Source of the DNA: JAFGPF01 sp964500415
Lineage (GTDB): Bacteria > Chloroflexota > Dehalococcoidia > Dehalococcoidales > RBG-16-60-22
DNA: 64,000 nt
Assembly (NCBI GenBank): GCA_964500415.1
Contig: CAZCOB010000001.1
Location: forward strand, 1-64,000
Direction of reading: 5' to 3'
A program made the translations under genes and the position numbers. The notes beneath the pieces were generated by a model. The model did no database searches, had not been told where the DNA came from, and saw only the letters and a list, made by a program, of their open reading frames with translations. Below, in pieces: positions 45,420-54,375 of this stretch. Position 1 is the first letter of the stretch. Each line of letters starts with the position of its first letter.

Positions 45420-45827
45420 TTAATCCGGATAAGCGGCTATTGCATCCACCTCTACCTTAAAGGTGTCCACAGCCAGCCCATCCACAACTGCGAGCGTCCC
45501 GGTACTTGGTTTTTCTTTCAAATCCGGCGCCAGACGGTAGCACTCTTGATGGAATTTCTGTATTACCTCGACGGGGTCCGCGGCGCCCTTCTTCATATAA
45601 AGAGTGTGTTTTATCATGTTTCCTATGGAAAGGCCGATTTCCTCCAGCGCGGCGTTCATCTTCTTCACAACCACCTCTATCTGTGCATTTATGTCCTCAG
45701 GGACCGCTCCACCCTTGTCAAAATCCATTGCCTCTGTTCCGGAAAGGAAAACCAGCTTGCCGACCGTCAGCGTTTTGCAGATGTCCATCTGCATTCCTTC
45801 AAAATACGTGCGATGATAATTATCCAT
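45420..45827 (-). CDS. RidA-family protein without the catalytic arginine
   Basis: 135-aa YjgF/RidA fold protein: GKLVFLSGTEAMDFDKGG, then ALEEIGLSIGNMIKHTLYM, then VVDGLAVDTFKVEVDAIAAYP. The arginine that binds the imine carboxylate in RidA deaminases (PARTTV region) is replaced: here KPSTGTLAV. It therefore belongs to a RidA-like group with a different or lost activity. It lies between the C45 and amidohydrolase genes in unit B. Confidence 0.82.
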   Translation of the reverse strand: MDNYHRTYFEGMQMDICKTLTVGKLVFLSGTEAMDFDKGGAVPEDINAQIEVVVKKMNAALEEIGLSIGNMIKHTLYMKKGAADPVEVIQKFHQECYRLAPDLKEKPSTGTLAVVDGLAVDTFKVEVDAIAAYPD

Positions 45828-45864
45828 TTGTAACCTCCTTTAGTGTTTTTAATATTAACAGGGA

Positions 45865-47574
45865 TTATTTACCCAATCCGGCACTATATACAATCTCGCC
45901 GCCAACTATCGTCATCAAGGTACGTATATCTTTTATTCTTTGCGGTTCGACGGTTAGAATATCTTCGTCTAAAACGCAGAAATCCGCCAGCTTTCCTTCT
46001 TCGATAGAACCTTTGATGTCTTCTGCGTGGTCCTGCCAGGCGCCTCCCACCGTAAACATGCGGATGGCTTCTTCCACAGTTACGTGCCGGGCTGGCTCAC
46101 CCTCCGTCGCATAATTTCGTAAAACGATGGACTGTATTGTCGCCTTCCAATCAGGATACGTAACCGGAGCGTCGGAACCACCGGCAATATGAACGCCGGC
46201 ATCAAGCAATGTTCTTAAACACCCGTATTGTGCCGCTCTTTGCGTACCCACGGAATACGGCAGCAAATTCATAACGATATCAGCTAGAGCCGGCTGCACC
46301 GAAACGCCAATGTTATACATATTCATAAGCTTCGCTCCCTCGGGTGATACATAATCTCCGTGAATAAGGTAATGCCTGAGCTTCTTCGGCTCTTCGCGTT
46401 CGGCTTTTACAAAACTGTCAATACACGCGTCGATAGCTCTATCTCCCGTAACGTGAACGCCTACCCGGAAACCAAGTTTATGACAATGGGCCACGATTTT
46501 CATCAGTTCAGTGCAGCGTTCTTCGTCGGTTTCACCGGTGAAAATCATTTTACCGTTGCCACCATCTTCGTAATCTTTGTACATCCAGGCGGTCTTGTTC
46601 AGGGGTATACCATCGGCAAAGAGTTTGACTCCGGCCATTCTCACCCGCTCAGTGTTAAAATCGGAATTCGTCCCTAATTGAGATAGTCCATCATATAATG
46701 CTTGGGGGTCGTATGAGCCGTACGGTGTAAATAGCATCATGATGCCTACCCTTAGAGAAAGCCTGCCCGCATTATCAAGCTCTTTGTAAACTTCGATACA
46801 CTCTTCATTCCACAACCCGCCCTGATATCCGGTGCCGCCCGGGCCAAGAGCCCCCTCGGTTATGCTCGTTATACCCAGCGAATTCAGTTCCTTCACAGCG
46901 GTAAGAAGTGCTTTTCGCTTTTGTTCTCGTGTCAAATCGGGAATAACGCTGGCGACCATCTCTCCCAGTTGCGCCCCCCTCAGCAAACCGGTAGGCTCTC
47001 CGTTTACCGGGTCTTTGACTATCTCACACCCCGGAAGCGCCGGTGTATCCCCGGTGATTCCAACCAGTTCCAGGGCCCGGGTATTAAGCCAGGTAACACT
47101 CTCTCCGATAGTAAAAGGAATCACACCAAGACAAACAGGATTGACAGGAGATACCAGGTCCAGGTCCCATCGTGTCGGGTACCTTGCGGGACTACTTTTA
47201 CATTCCTTCAGTGTACCCAGATTTAACCCTGACCCCCGGATCCATTTACCGGGTTTGGTCTTTTTAGCCTGCTTCCCAACTGCGTTCACAATATCGCGAA
47301 TCGACTTCATAGCAGGGTAACCGGCATCAAGTACCACAGGCGGTCTCGACCCCCAGTAGAGGGCTGCATGGATATGGGCGTCATTAATACCCGGAAGCAT
47401 GGTTTTCCCTTCCAGGTCTATGATTTTTGTCTGCCTGTCACCCAATGCTTTAATATTATCGTTAGTGCCAACGGTTACTATTTTCCCGCCCTTTACTGCA
47501 ACTGCCTGGGCGATGTAAAAATTCCCGTCAACTGTGATTATATTGCCATTAATAATTATCAAATCTGCTGACAT
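45865..47574 (-). CDS. YtcJ-like metal-dependent amidohydrolase, paralogue 2 (first gene of unit B)
   Basis: 569-aa amidohydrolase-3 family protein, very similar to the 36089 gene and one residue longer. Metal ligands: INDAHIHAALYWGS, VGVHVTGDRAIDACID, HYLIHGDYVS and AGGSDAPVTYPDW. Fingerprint in the middle: GVKLFADGIPLNKTAWMYKDY. It probably hydrolyses an amide or N-acyl bond; the residues around the second histidine (HVTGDRAI) differ from paralogue 1 (HAIGGRAI), so substrates may differ. It lies downstream of promoter element copy B. Confidence 0.85.
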   Translation of the reverse strand: MSADLIIINGNIITVDGNFYIAQAVAVKGGKIVTVGTNDNIKALGDRQTKIIDLEGKTMLPGINDAHIHAALYWGSRPPVVLDAGYPAMKSIRDIVNAVGKQAKKTKPGKWIRGSGLNLGTLKECKSSPARYPTRWDLDLVSPVNPVCLGVIPFTIGESVTWLNTRALELVGITGDTPALPGCEIVKDPVNGEPTGLLRGAQLGEMVASVIPDLTREQKRKALLTAVKELNSLGITSITEGALGPGGTGYQGGLWNEECIEVYKELDNAGRLSLRVGIMMLFTPYGSYDPQALYDGLSQLGTNSDFNTERVRMAGVKLFADGIPLNKTAWMYKDYEDGGNGKMIFTGETDEERCTELMKIVAHCHKLGFRVGVHVTGDRAIDACIDSFVKAEREEPKKLRHYLIHGDYVSPEGAKLMNMYNIGVSVQPALADIVMNLLPYSVGTQRAAQYGCLRTLLDAGVHIAGGSDAPVTYPDWKATIQSIVLRNYATEGEPARHVTVEEAIRMFTVGGAWQDHAEDIKGSIEEGKLADFCVLDEDILTVEPQRIKDIRTLMTIVGGEIVYSAGLGK

Positions 47575-47644
47575 TCGCTCTAAACCTGTCTTTGAGTTCC
47601 ATTTTAACTATATAAATCTTTACGGCATCAAGACACAAAAAGCC

Positions 47645-47733
47645 GATATTGCTTTTAGGGTATATTAATCTATTATGCGGTTCAAGATACTAATAGACTC
47701 CACCTTTCGGACAATAATATATATCTTCCGTTA
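47645..47733 (-). promoter_or_regulatory. Shared promoter/activator element, copy B (unit B)
   Basis: Minus-strand element: 35-bp box 47712-47678 (GTCCGAAAGGT...GTATCTTGAACCG), then TATACC as -10 (47664-47659) at the same distance as in copies A and C, about 85 bases before the amidohydrolase ATG. 28 of 35 box positions equal copy C. The downstream sequence GCAATATC is also shared with copy A. Confidence 0.72.
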
Positions 47734-47957
47734 CAATCGAATATAAAACTCTGGAAATTAGATTAAAAATTAAATCGATCTCGTTGATTTTTTTGCGGGT
47801 GCATACATTGGCTTTATAAGAAACATATCATTATCATCACTTTCCCAGCCGCCCCCCGATACCGCGATAACTGTATCATACCGGGATTATTGTCAATCTG
47901 TTGGGGTAATATTTAAAGCTTATACTTTCAATCCCATCAAAAAGTACGTACTGAGTT

Positions 47958-48011
47958 GTCCAAAAGATGGAGGCTATTGGTATCTTGAAGTATAAAATAC
48001 GTTGATATAAT
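47958..48011 (+). promoter_or_regulatory. Shared promoter/activator element, copy C (unit C)
   Basis: Plus-strand copy: 35-bp box 47958-47992, then -10 TATAAT (48006-48011). The order and the 15-base spacing from TTGAAG to the -10 are the same as in A and B. Transcription would begin near 48018, giving an untranslated leader of about 175 bases before the lipoprotein gene at 48194. The rest of the gap 47734-48193 shows no gene. Confidence 0.75.
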
Positions 48012-48193
48012 CTGAGAGTAATTGTAAGTTGCTCGTGTTTCTCTCAATGAAAATTCCAAACATAGAAGCAACAGCGTGACGGTCTGAATCTGTGAAGAAG
48101 GAGGTGCAATATTTAAATAATACGCAATAGTGTGACCACTTGTTTACAAAATGGACTGAAAAGTCTCTCCCCTGTAATAAAGGAGGAAAAATA

Positions 48194-49870
48194 GTGAAAA
48201 AGTATTTTATAATTATTTGTGCGATAGTAATAATCGGCTCGCTGATACTTGGCGGTTGTGCCGAACCTGAACCAGAACCGGCACCAGCGCCGGCACCGGC
48301 ACCGAGTCCAGAACCGGCACCGAAACCGAGTCCAGAACCGGCACCGGCACCGAGTCCAGAACCGGCACCGGCACCGAGTCCAGAACCGGCACCGGCACCT
48401 GATCAGCCAAAGTACGGCGGCACGTGGACCATCATGTCGGACACAACTCCCACCAATGTTAACCCCCCGGCCGATGGAGGTTCTTTGTCGACCAGGCATC
48501 TTGTCCCCTGCCTGGAGCCATTACTCCGGCTAGGCGAAGGTGGAGTTCTCCAAGGGCATCTGGCGGAATCCTGGGACGTTTCTCCCGACGGTACCGCCAT
48601 CACCTTCCACCTGCGCCAGGGCATCAAGTTCCATGATGGCACCCCCTTTAATGCCGAGGCGGTCAAATATAACCTGGAAGCAACCGCGGCATCAGGCCTT
48701 TGGGGCGTTGGTATCCTGAACGTTGCCACATCTTATGACATCCTTGACGACTATACCATCCGGGCGAATCTTGACGGCTTCAATTACAGTTACATAACCG
48801 CGCTGGCCGGGCTTGCCGGCATGATCGCATCGCCAACAGCTTTACAGATACCCGCCGAGGACGAAGAACTCCCCGAGCTCCACATGGTAGGCACCGGGCC
48901 TTTCATCTTCGATAGCTTCAAGCGGGATGACTATGTCAAATATACGAAGAACCCGAACTACTGGCAGGAAGGTAAGCCCTACCTCGATGCGGTTGTCTTG
49001 AGGAACATCGCCGACCGAACCGTCGCGTTGATGGCTTTCCAGGCGGGCGAGGCGGACGAGTGGGCGACAGGACTCCAACTGGCTACGTCGAATATGCTGG
49101 AAGAGCAGGGCTACATTATTAGATCATATCCGCTGCGGTTCCATTTTGCCATGGTGTATGACAGCGCGGACCCGGCTTCTCCATTTGCCAACCAAAAAGT
49201 ACGCGAAGCTGTTCACTATGGTGTGGACAAGCAGACTCTGGTTAATGGTATCGGCGGCGGCGCAAAGAGAGGATTTACCGCTCTGTATCAGATGGCTGAG
49301 CCAGGCGACCCGTGGTATTGCCCCGAACTGCCGATTCGCGCATACGATCTGGCAAAAGCCAAGCAGATGCTGGCTGACGCCGGTTACCCCGATGGGATAA
49401 AGACAACGCTCATTTCGGACACCTTTGCGGAGACGAACTTCTTAGAGGCCCTGCAAATCGAGCTTAAAAAGATGGGCATCGATACCGAACTTGACATTGC
49501 GGATTTTGGTAGGATAACCTCTCTAGAGATGGGCGGTTGGGAAGGTCTGTTGCATCCGGGTTTCCCGACCTCCGATACCATCTCGGGTCTTAACTCCCGC
49601 TGGGGCGACCCGTCCTTCTTCGTCAGTATGTACAAGCCGGCCGGATGGGATGACATGTGGGCTGCAATGATGGCCGAGGTTGACGATAACAAGCGTATAG
49701 AAATGATGAAAGATATAGTTAGACTCGACTATAATGAGTGTTTAACCTTTACCTGGAGGGCGGATGCTCCTTTCGGAGTGAATGATGGAACCAGTCATGG
49801 TTTCGTACTTCACGCCGGTGGTGCCATGGACATCTGGTGGCCGGAATTCGTTTGGAAAGAACAAAAATAA
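48194..49870 (+). CDS. Dipeptide/oligopeptide-type ABC solute-binding lipoprotein
   Basis: 558-aa SBP_bac_5 family binding protein, start GTG at 48194 after AGGAGGAAAAATA. Lipoprotein signal ending LGGC (Cys20), followed by a Pro/Ala/Glu-rich linker of about 45 residues built of PSPEPAPA repeats, then the binding fold (GTWTIMSDTTPTNVNPPADGG; RQGIKFHDGTPFNAEAVKYNLE; NPNYWQEGKPYLD). The linker probably spans the cell wall. The family carries peptides, opines, nickel chelates or glycosides. First gene of unit C. Confidence 0.9.
   Translation: MKKYFIIICAIVIIGSLILGGCAEPEPEPAPAPAPAPSPEPAPKPSPEPAPAPSPEPAPAPSPEPAPAPDQPKYGGTWTIMSDTTPTNVNPPADGGSLSTRHLVPCLEPLLRLGEGGVLQGHLAESWDVSPDGTAITFHLRQGIKFHDGTPFNAEAVKYNLEATAASGLWGVGILNVATSYDILDDYTIRANLDGFNYSYITALAGLAGMIASPTALQIPAEDEELPELHMVGTGPFIFDSFKRDDYVKYTKNPNYWQEGKPYLDAVVLRNIADRTVALMAFQAGEADEWATGLQLATSNMLEEQGYIIRSYPLRFHFAMVYDSADPASPFANQKVREAVHYGVDKQTLVNGIGGGAKRGFTALYQMAEPGDPWYCPELPIRAYDLAKAKQMLADAGYPDGIKTTLISDTFAETNFLEALQIELKKMGIDTELDIADFGRITSLEMGGWEGLLHPGFPTSDTISGLNSRWGDPSFFVSMYKPAGWDDMWAAMMAEVDDNKRIEMMKDIVRLDYNECLTFTWRADAPFGVNDGTSHGFVLHAGGAMDIWWPEFVWKEQK
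48302..48397 (+). repeat. Four 24-bp tandem repeats in the lipoprotein linker
   Basis: Four adjacent 24-bp units (48302, 48326, 48350, 48374), each starting CCGAGTCCAGAA, the last three identical, encode the PSPEPAPA linker. The identical copies suggest slippage or recent expansion, so the linker length may vary between strains. Confidence 0.9.
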
Positions 49871-49905
49871 ATAGAGATAGCTGAAGAAAAGGAATATATA
49901 CATAT

Positions 49906-49942
49906 CGGTGGAGGGGCCGGACACGCTCTAACCCCTCCACCG
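49906..49942 (+). other. Intercistronic hairpin after the solute-binding protein gene
   Basis: A perfect 11-bp stem CGGTGGAGGGG/CCCCTCCACCG with a 15-base loop lies 35 bases after the stop. It lacks a U-tract. Such hairpins between the binding-protein gene and permease genes often protect the upstream mRNA and give it higher expression. The remaining gap (to 50169) shows nothing else. Confidence 0.7.
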
Positions 49943-50169
49943 GAGTAGAACTTAATAGCTTTATTCTGGTTCTCTGCCTGAATGAACCTTCTGGAATGTA
50001 TGAAATAGAAATCAGATTTAAATATAACCTATAACTATAGAAACAACAGAGTTCTTTGATGGTTCAAAGGGTGCCAGTACTTCGAAAGTAACTCCGCCGG
50101 CGCGGTACCTTTTGTAATACACTTCAAATAATAACATGTAAGCGAAAATAAGCCAGCGAGAGGTCTTGA

Positions 50170-51132
50170 ATGGCAGGCTACGTGATTCGCCGATTATTCA
50201 TGGGTCTTATTGTCGTCATAATAGTGACCATCCTGGTATTTCTCCTGATACGGCTTCTGCCGGGTGACCCGCTCTTGGTGTATCTAACCCAGCAGCAATA
50301 CAGGGATACGGCTTACGACCCTGCCCAGCTGGCACAATTGCAGGCACAGTATGGCCTGGACAAACCACTGCCCATACAGTATATATCCTGGATAGCGGAT
50401 ATGTTCCACGGCGATTTCGGAGAATCAATTAATCTTAAGGAGCCGGTGTCGAAGCTGATTGGAGAACGCTTACCGGTGACCCTACACCTGAGTATCATTG
50501 GCGCCATATTCGCTACAGTTTTCGGTATAGGTTTCGGCATAATCTGCGCTTTAAGGCGAGGCACGTGGCTGGATACCGTGCTTACTTTCCTGGCAAACAT
50601 AGGTATAACTATGCCCAGCTTCTGGGCAGCTATTCTGCTCATATATCTGTTCGGCCTCAAGCTGGGCTGGGTGCCGATCGGGGGTTACACATCACCGTTC
50701 GAGGACTTCTGGTTGAACACCCGCCAGATAGTATTGCCGGTTTTCTGCATGTCGCTCTTCGGCCTGGCATCAAACACGCGCCTGACGCGTTCCTGTATGC
50801 TTGAGGTCGTCGCTCAGGATTATATTCGCACAGCCTGGGCTAAAGGCCTGAAAGAGCGGGTTATCGTCCTCAGGCATACCATTAAGAATGGCTTAATACC
50901 CTTAATTGCCAATATGGGTTTCCTGGTCGCCGGCCTGTTCGGCGGTTCGGTGATTATCGAGACTTTATTTAACATTCCCGGTGTCGGGAGATTATTGACA
51001 ACAGCTATTCTCGGGCAGGATTACATGATTGTTCAGGCCAGCACTTTGCTGATGGTGGTACTGATAACATTCGCCAACATTGCAGTGGATATTTCCTACG
51101 GTTGGCTTGACCCCAGGATAAGATATGATTAA
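50170..51132 (+). CDS. dppB: Dipeptide-type ABC transporter permease (DppB type)
   Basis: 320-aa inner-membrane permease: six hydrophobic segments and the DppB N-terminus (MAGYVIRRLFMGLIVVIIVTILVFLLIRLLPGDP). The EAA-like loop is RAAWAKG-equivalent RTAWAKGLKERVIVLRHTIKNGLIPL. The start is supported by AGCGAGAGG. It pairs with the next permease. Confidence 0.92.
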   Translation: MAGYVIRRLFMGLIVVIIVTILVFLLIRLLPGDPLLVYLTQQQYRDTAYDPAQLAQLQAQYGLDKPLPIQYISWIADMFHGDFGESINLKEPVSKLIGERLPVTLHLSIIGAIFATVFGIGFGIICALRRGTWLDTVLTFLANIGITMPSFWAAILLIYLFGLKLGWVPIGGYTSPFEDFWLNTRQIVLPVFCMSLFGLASNTRLTRSCMLEVVAQDYIRTAWAKGLKERVIVLRHTIKNGLIPLIANMGFLVAGLFGGSVIIETLFNIPGVGRLLTTAILGQDYMIVQASTLLMVVLITFANIAVDISYGWLDPRIRYD

Positions 51133-51143
51133 GGAGTTCTGGT

Positions 51144-52058
51144 ATGGCAGATAGTCCAAACCCCCGCGCCCCGCTAAGCGATACTGTGACGTCGGACGTA
51201 CCTTTAAAAAAGTACAGTGAATTTAAGCGCACCGTAGCCGTATTCTTCGGGCGGCCGCTCCCCGTCGCTGGCCTGGTAATTATCACCATTTTTATTATCA
51301 TTACTATTTTCGGCCCCTGGCTGGCTCCCTACGACCCTCTTGATATGGATGTCATGAGCTCGTTAGCGCATCCCAGCAGCAATCACCTCCTCGGCACCGA
51401 CGAAATAGGCCGAGATACCTTGAGTCGTTTGATTTACGGCGCGCGTACTTCGCTGTTCATCGGCATCGTGGTCATCGGTGTATCTTCGGCTATTGGTGTA
51501 CTGCTGGGTCTTATTGCCGGGTATTCCACCGGAGCACTGCATCATGTAATTATGAGAATTACCGATGGTCTGATGGCCTTTCCGAGTATAATACTGGCTC
51601 TCCTTATCGCCGGGTTGCTCGGAGGTGGTCTGCAGAATGTCATTATAGCTCTGACCGTTGGTATGATAGCGCCGGTTATCCGTATAACATGTGGTACGGC
51701 CATGTCTATTAAAGAAAATGAATATATTATGGCTGCACGGGCAATGGGCGTGAGCAAACTGAATATTATGATTAGCGAAATTTTACCTAATTGCTTCGCT
51801 CCGATACTGGTGATGATGACCATGGGAATTGGTGCGACCATTCTGGCGGAGGCGGGGCTCAGTTTTCTGGGGGTAGGTATCACCCCACCGACACCGGTCT
51901 GGGGACGCATGGTAAATGACGGCTATCGATATCTCCTTACCAATCCCGAGTTGTCAATAGCACCTGGCCTGGCGGTCATGCTGGTAGTCTTCGGTTTCAA
52001 TATGATGGGTGATGGCCTGCGGGATGCACTCGACCCGAGGCTGAGAGGTGTTATCTAG
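51144..52058 (+). CDS. dppC: Dipeptide-type ABC transporter permease (DppC type)
   Basis: 304-aa permease with N-terminal extension and six helices. GPWLAPYDPLDMDVMSSLAHPSSNHLLGTDEIGRDTLSRLIYGARTSL is the DppC fingerprint beginning at GPWLAPYDP, and the EAA loop reads AARAMGVSKLNIMISEILPN. It is 11 bases after the dppB-type gene. Confidence 0.92.
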   Translation: MADSPNPRAPLSDTVTSDVPLKKYSEFKRTVAVFFGRPLPVAGLVIITIFIIITIFGPWLAPYDPLDMDVMSSLAHPSSNHLLGTDEIGRDTLSRLIYGARTSLFIGIVVIGVSSAIGVLLGLIAGYSTGALHHVIMRITDGLMAFPSIILALLIAGLLGGGLQNVIIALTVGMIAPVIRITCGTAMSIKENEYIMAARAMGVSKLNIMISEILPNCFAPILVMMTMGIGATILAEAGLSFLGVGITPPTPVWGRMVNDGYRYLLTNPELSIAPGLAVMLVVFGFNMMGDGLRDALDPRLRGVI

Positions 52059-52090
52059 TTATTGCTCAAAGAATAAGCAAGGAAGTTGAC

Positions 52091-53083
52091 ATGGAAGCTC
52101 TGCTAAATGTTGAAAATCTTAAGACTTACTTCAATACCTACCACGGACAGGTTAAAGCTGTAGATGGCGTCTCCTTTCATATAAATCAGAAAGAGACTAT
52201 TGGTATAGTGGGAGAGAGTGGTTGTGGTAAATCGGTGAGTATGTTGTCAGTAATGCAGTTAATCACCACGCCACCGGGTGATATAGTTGACGGCAAGGTT
52301 ATCTTCGAAGGGAATGATTTGCTCCAGTACAATGCTAAAGGCGATGTAATGTGTTCTGTCCGCGGTGGGAAAATTAGCATGATATTTCAAGAGCCGATGA
52401 CCTCGCTTAACCCAGTACTGACTATTAACCGGCAGTTAACCGAAACGCTGGAGCGGCATCTCGGTATGGACCCCCGTGCGGCCAGGCTGCGCGCTATTGA
52501 CCTGCTGAAGCTGGTGGGTATCCCTGAAGCTGAAAAACGCATTGATGCCTACCCGCACCAGTTCAGCGGCGGTATGCGCCAGCGAGTGATGATTGCCATG
52601 GCAATCTCCTGTAATCCGGAAATACTGATCGCCGATGAACCTACCACAGCTCTAGACGTAACCACTCAGGCGCAGATATTAGACCTCATGAAAAAAATGA
52701 CAGAGAACTTGAATACTTCTCTTATTATCGTCACACACAATATCGGCGTAGTCGCCCGTTATGCCGAGAGGATTTATGTCATGTACGCCGGTCGCATCGT
52801 TGAGTCTGGCCATTCCTACGATATATTTGACAACCCGTGCCATCCATACACAATAGGTCTTCTTAAGTGCGTACCTCAGTTGGGAGAAACACGAAACACG
52901 AGAAAACTGGTACCGATTACCGGTATGCCTCCCAACCTGATTGATATGGCCCCAACTTGCGCTTTTCTCCCAAGATGTACTTATCGAACTGAAAGGTGTA
53001 AACGAGAGCCTTGGCCTCCGTTAAGACAAATAGATGGTCAGCATTATATATCGTGTTATGTTGATACTTGGGAGAAGAAATGA
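52091..53083 (+). CDS. dppD: Dipeptide-type ABC transporter ATPase (DppD type)
   Basis: 330-aa ATPase. Walker A GESGCGKS (residues 40-47), signature FSGGMRQRVMIAMAI, Walker B ILIADEPTTALD, and the C-terminal oligopeptide/dipeptide extension with CAFLPRCTYRTERCKRE, a cysteine set that in relatives holds a 4Fe-4S cluster. The stop overlaps the next start by ATGA. Confidence 0.93.
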   Translation: MEALLNVENLKTYFNTYHGQVKAVDGVSFHINQKETIGIVGESGCGKSVSMLSVMQLITTPPGDIVDGKVIFEGNDLLQYNAKGDVMCSVRGGKISMIFQEPMTSLNPVLTINRQLTETLERHLGMDPRAARLRAIDLLKLVGIPEAEKRIDAYPHQFSGGMRQRVMIAMAISCNPEILIADEPTTALDVTTQAQILDLMKKMTENLNTSLIIVTHNIGVVARYAERIYVMYAGRIVESGHSYDIFDNPCHPYTIGLLKCVPQLGETRNTRKLVPITGMPPNLIDMAPTCAFLPRCTYRTERCKREPWPPLRQIDGQHYISCYVDTWEKK

Positions 53084-54063
53084 AAGAAGCAGCGGATGAC
53101 TCAGTAATAGAAGTAAAAAACCTGAAAATGTACTTCCCCATAACAGCAGGCATATTGCGGCGTAAAGTCGGCGATATTAAAGCTGTAGATGACGTGAGTT
53201 TCAAGATAAAGAAAAATGAAACGCTTGGCCTAGTTGGTGAAAGCGGGTGTGGCAAGACCACTGTTGGTCGCTGCATCTTACGCCTTTATCGACCTACCTC
53301 CGGAAATATCACATTTCTCGGACGCGATATATCAAAGATGCCGGAACACCATATTAGACCGATGCGCATACACATGGGCGCTATTTTCCAGGACCCGTAT
53401 AGCTCACTTAATCCACGCCAGACGGCCCGCAATATCGTCGGTAAGCCGTTGAAAACCCATAACCTCGTAGGAATGAATGAGTTTAATACCAAGGTATCCG
53501 ACCTTTTCAATCTCGTCGGTCTTAACCCCGTAATGATGAACCGCGTTCCTCACGAGTTTAGCGGCGGCCAACGACAGCGTCTGGCTATTGCACGTGCATT
53601 AGCTTGCCAGCCTTCACTGGTAGTCTGTGACGAGCCTATTTCAGCTCTCGACGTTTCGATTCAAGCTCAGATAATTAATATCCTTGAAGAAATCCAGGAT
53701 ATGATGGGATTGACGTATCTCTTTATTGCCCACGACCTCTCCGTGGTGCAGCATATCAGCACTCGTGTAGCTGTCATGTATCTGGGACGCATCGTGGAGA
53801 TAACAAACGCGGAGGAACTCTACTCCAATCCGCTGCATCCATATACCAAGGCTTTGCTTTCGGCGGTACCGATACCGAATCCGCATATTGAAAAAAACCG
53901 CCAGCGTATCGTCTTGAAGGGCGAGGTGCCCAGTCCGGCTAATCCGCCGAGTGGTTGTCACTTCCATCCACGCTGCGATTTAGCTACTACAGATTGCATG
54001 GAGACAAAGCCGACCTTAAGGGACGTTGGTAACGGCCACGAGGTGGCCTGTTTCAGGGTATGA
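53080..54063 (+). CDS. dppF: Dipeptide-type ABC transporter ATPase (DppF type)
   Basis: 327-aa ATPase. Walker A GESGCGKTTVGRC, signature FSGGQRQRLAIARAL, Walker B LVVCDEPISALDVS, and the C-terminal region with CHFHPRCDLATTDC. The ATG at 53080 (MKEAADDSV) is used because its ATGA overlaps the previous stop; the longer frame from 53068 is less likely. It completes the five-gene importer. Confidence 0.93.
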   Translation: MKEAADDSVIEVKNLKMYFPITAGILRRKVGDIKAVDDVSFKIKKNETLGLVGESGCGKTTVGRCILRLYRPTSGNITFLGRDISKMPEHHIRPMRIHMGAIFQDPYSSLNPRQTARNIVGKPLKTHNLVGMNEFNTKVSDLFNLVGLNPVMMNRVPHEFSGGQRQRLAIARALACQPSLVVCDEPISALDVSIQAQIINILEEIQDMMGLTYLFIAHDLSVVQHISTRVAVMYLGRIVEITNAEELYSNPLHPYTKALLSAVPIPNPHIEKNRQRIVLKGEVPSPANPPSGCHFHPRCDLATTDCMETKPTLRDVGNGHEVACFRV

Positions 54064-54155
54064 TATCAGTTATCGAAAGGAGTAATTAAACAACTAAAAG
54101 GTCTTTTAGGACCTACTTCGCATTGTTGTTCCTGTTATTTTCTTGATTATCATTA

Positions 54156-54257
54156 GACGGGCAGGCTCTGCCAGGGGAGAATCAGGCAAAGGCTGGTGCT
54201 GGCGCCCCTACCATTGGCAGCCTGATGCACAATTGGTCAAGTGGTATCCTGCCTGTC
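54156..54257 (+). other. Structured leader element upstream of the AOR gene
   Basis: In the 312-base gap before the AOR gene, GACGGGCAGG (54156-54165) pairs with CCTGCCTGTC (54248-54257) in a 10-bp stem with one G-U. Inside it ATCAGGC/GCCTGAT (54181-54187/54220-54226) forms a second perfect stem, and CTCT/GGAG a small third one, giving a multi-branch junction. It could be a cis-acting RNA for the AOR gene (the cofactor-sensing Moco class was considered) or a relic of a mobile repeat. I cannot assign a class. Confidence 0.45.
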
Positions 54258-54375
54258 CCTACTTCTCGTTTCATTGAATATAGTCCGTGATTATATTTAG
54301 CAACTCGTTATGAATTCATCCACATGAATATATATTAACTATTCAGTTAGTGATTTTTACAGAAAGGAGTACGAA

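Noticed and set aside
48302..48397. Short regular repeats resembling a CRISPR-like or minisatellite array
   Set aside because: The 24-bp units are directly tandem, without spacers, and lie in frame in a lipoprotein linker with matching amino-acid repeats.
48113..48499. Minus-strand ORF rich in Arg/Cys/Trp over the repeat region
   Set aside because: It is the antisense shadow of the Pro/Ala/Glu linker; low-complexity content, no ribosome-binding site and no homology pattern.
54156..54257. Naming the AOR leader a molybdenum-cofactor riboswitch
   Set aside because: The position fits but I cannot confirm the consensus from memory; only the stems are certain.
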